DNA from: Aminobacter aganoensis
GTDB lineage: Bacteria > Pseudomonadota > Alphaproteobacteria > Rhizobiales > Rhizobiaceae
NCBI RefSeq assembly: GCF_014206975.1
Contig: NZ_JACHOU010000010.1
Location: forward strand, 1 to 64,000
Length of the DNA stretch: 64,000 nt
Direction: 5' to 3'
Part shown: in pieces, positions 63,077 through 64,000 of the stretch
How positions within the stretch are numbered: the stretch's first letter is position 1
Layout: every line of letters begins with the position of its first letter
Made by a program: the position numbers and the translations under genes
Notes under the pieces: model-generated
Database searches by the model: none
What the model was told of the DNA's origin: nothing
The model's input: the letters and a program-made list of their open reading frames with translations, nothing else

Positions 63077-64000
63077 CTATGCCCCCTCGTCGATCCTGAC
63101 TTTCTGGCCTTCCTGGAGGCTGTGCACGCCCGCCGTCACCACGCGCATGCCCGCCTCGATGCCGCCGGCGGTGAAGCTGGCGCCGTCCTTTTCCTTGACC
63201 TCGATACCCCGCAGGCTGACGGTCGACGCTGCCTGGTCGACGACCCAGACGAAGCTCTTGCCGTCCTTCTCCAGAAGCGCCGACAGCGGCAGGTCGATCG
63301 CCTCGTCGGCCTTCGATACCGGGATCGCGGTGACCGTGGACCCCAGCCGGAAGGCTGTCGGCGGCTCGGTCAGCGCCAGCCGCACCCGTCGCGTCCGGGT
63401 CGAGGCATCGGCCTGCGGCGCGATCTCGCGGACATGCGCCTTGGTGCGCAGCGACAGCGCCGACTGCAGCGATACTTCGAATTCGGCGCCCTCCTTCAAC
63501 TCGCCCGCCATCTGGTCGGGAACGTCCACCACCGCCTCGCGGGCGTCGGAGCGCGCCACAGTCACCACCATCTGTCCGGGCGACACCGTCTGCCCCACTT
63601 CGGCGCCGGTGGCGGTGACGATGCCGTCGAAGTCGGAGAACAGCCGGGCATAGCCGAGCTGTTCCTCTGCCTTGGCAAGGGCGGCGCGCGCCCGTTCGAC
63701 ATTGGCTGCGGCCGAATCGAGCGCCTGCTTGGCTGAATCGTAGACCGCCTGCGAGGTGTTGGATTCCTGGAGCAGGGTGCGCTGGCGTTCCTCGCTCGCC
63801 GAGGCGTTGGCAAACTGCGCCTCGGCGGTCGACAGGTCGGCGCGGGCCGACTGCATCGACAGCTCCAGCGCCAGCGGGTCGATGGCGGCGAGCGTCGTTC
63901 CCTTGGTCACCTGGTCGCCGACGCCGACATCGCGTGCCACCAGCCGCCCCAGCAGGCGGAAGGCGAGGTCGGCGGAAAATTCCGGCTGGATGGTGCCGGC
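63077..64000 (-). CDS. RND efflux membrane-fusion protein, 5' part beyond window
   Basis: This is the periplasmic adaptor of the RND pump. The frame stays open to the right edge, reading FSADLAFRLLGRLVARDVGVGD there, so the true start lies outside. The biotinyl-lipoyl-type motif VGVGDQVTKGTTLAAIDP, a coiled-coil hairpin (residues about 60-110 of the visible part) and the second lipoyl half FDGIVTATGAEVGQTVSPGQ are present. At least 307 residues are visible. It precedes the pump gene in the same operon. Confidence 0.88.
   Translation of the reverse strand, partial: AGTIQPEFSADLAFRLLGRLVARDVGVGDQVTKGTTLAAIDPLALELSMQSARADLSTAEAQFANASASEERQRTLLQESNTSQAVYDSAKQALDSAAANVERARAALAKAEEQLGYARLFSDFDGIVTATGAEVGQTVSPGQMVVTVARSDAREAVVDVPDQMAGELKEGAEFEVSLQSALSLRTKAHVREIAPQADASTRTRRVRLALTEPPTAFRLGSTVTAIPVSKADEAIDLPLSALLEKDGKSFVWVVDQAASTVSLRGIEVKEKDGASFTAGGIEAGMRVVTAGVHSLQEGQKVRIDEGA

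Noticed and set aside
63077-64000. Membrane-fusion protein as part of the missing type I exporter for the adhesin
   Set aside because: Its motifs and its coupling to an RND pump gene mark it as an RND adaptor, not an HlyD-type subunit.

Overview
The window is GC-rich DNA from an alphaproteobacterium. It is most likely from the Hyphomicrobiales (Rhizobiales), near Mesorhizobium or Aminobacter. The evidence is the pcaQ/pcaDCHGB-pobA arrangement followed by a five-gene branched-chain-type ABC operon like Sinorhizobium pcaMNVWX, the density of ABC uptake systems, and the dadA/alr/Lrp locus. No rRNA, tRNA, CRISPR array, insertion sequence or phage gene was recognised. The genus is an inference.

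Layout, left to right. (1) 1-1648: a 658-base stretch with no convincing gene, a terminator, and a TerC-family membrane protein gene. (2) 1649-11031: a Crp/Fnr-type regulator gene, then a long operon with a branched-chain-type ABC importer (two ATPases, two permeases, one binding protein) lying between two different AMP-forming acyl/aryl-CoA ligases. This suggests uptake coupled to CoA activation of an organic acid. (3) 11092-25328: two divergent operons. The left one encodes a PdxA-like dehydrogenase, a DapA-family aldolase, a sialidase-fold protein without a signal peptide, and an iron-type alcohol dehydrogenase. The right one encodes a dipeptide-type ABC importer with a Tat-exported binding protein, a DUF1537 acid-sugar kinase, a FadR-type GntR regulator, a D-2-hydroxyacid dehydrogenase and an Ldh2-family dehydrogenase. 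Kinase plus PdxA resembles D-threonate catabolism, but the extra genes point to a larger or unknown substrate. This is the best candidate for an undescribed pathway.

(4) 25329-40157: an AT-rich leader with a 12-bp direct repeat 53 bp apart, then an 11.6-kb gene for a 3862-residue, cysteine-free, type I secreted repeat protein with a von Willebrand A domain and C-terminal RTX repeats. Two small unrecognised genes, a lytic transglycosylase and a periplasmic-binding-fold lipoprotein follow. No type I exporter lies in the window. (5) 40224-43222: D-amino acid dehydrogenase and alanine racemase, divergent from an Lrp/AsnC regulator. (6) 43269-48156: a semialdehyde dehydrogenase, an L-2-hydroxyglutarate oxidase-like enzyme and a GntR regulator, divergent from an omega-aminotransferase; this looks like degradation of GABA or a related amine. 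(7) 48157-49220: a terminator, a perfect 40-bp inverted repeat and an SDR dehydrogenase.

(8) 49299-59973: the protocatechuate branch of the beta-ketoadipate pathway. It has pcaQ, divergent pcaDCHGB, pobA, and a dedicated ABC importer (pcaMNVWX-like). Candidate PcaQ boxes precede both pcaD and the importer, so uptake, hydroxylation of 4-hydroxybenzoate and ring cleavage look like one regulon. (9) 59992-64000: an RND efflux pump and its membrane-fusion partner, which runs off the right edge. In all three ABC importer operons a GC-rich stem-loop directly follows the binding-protein gene.
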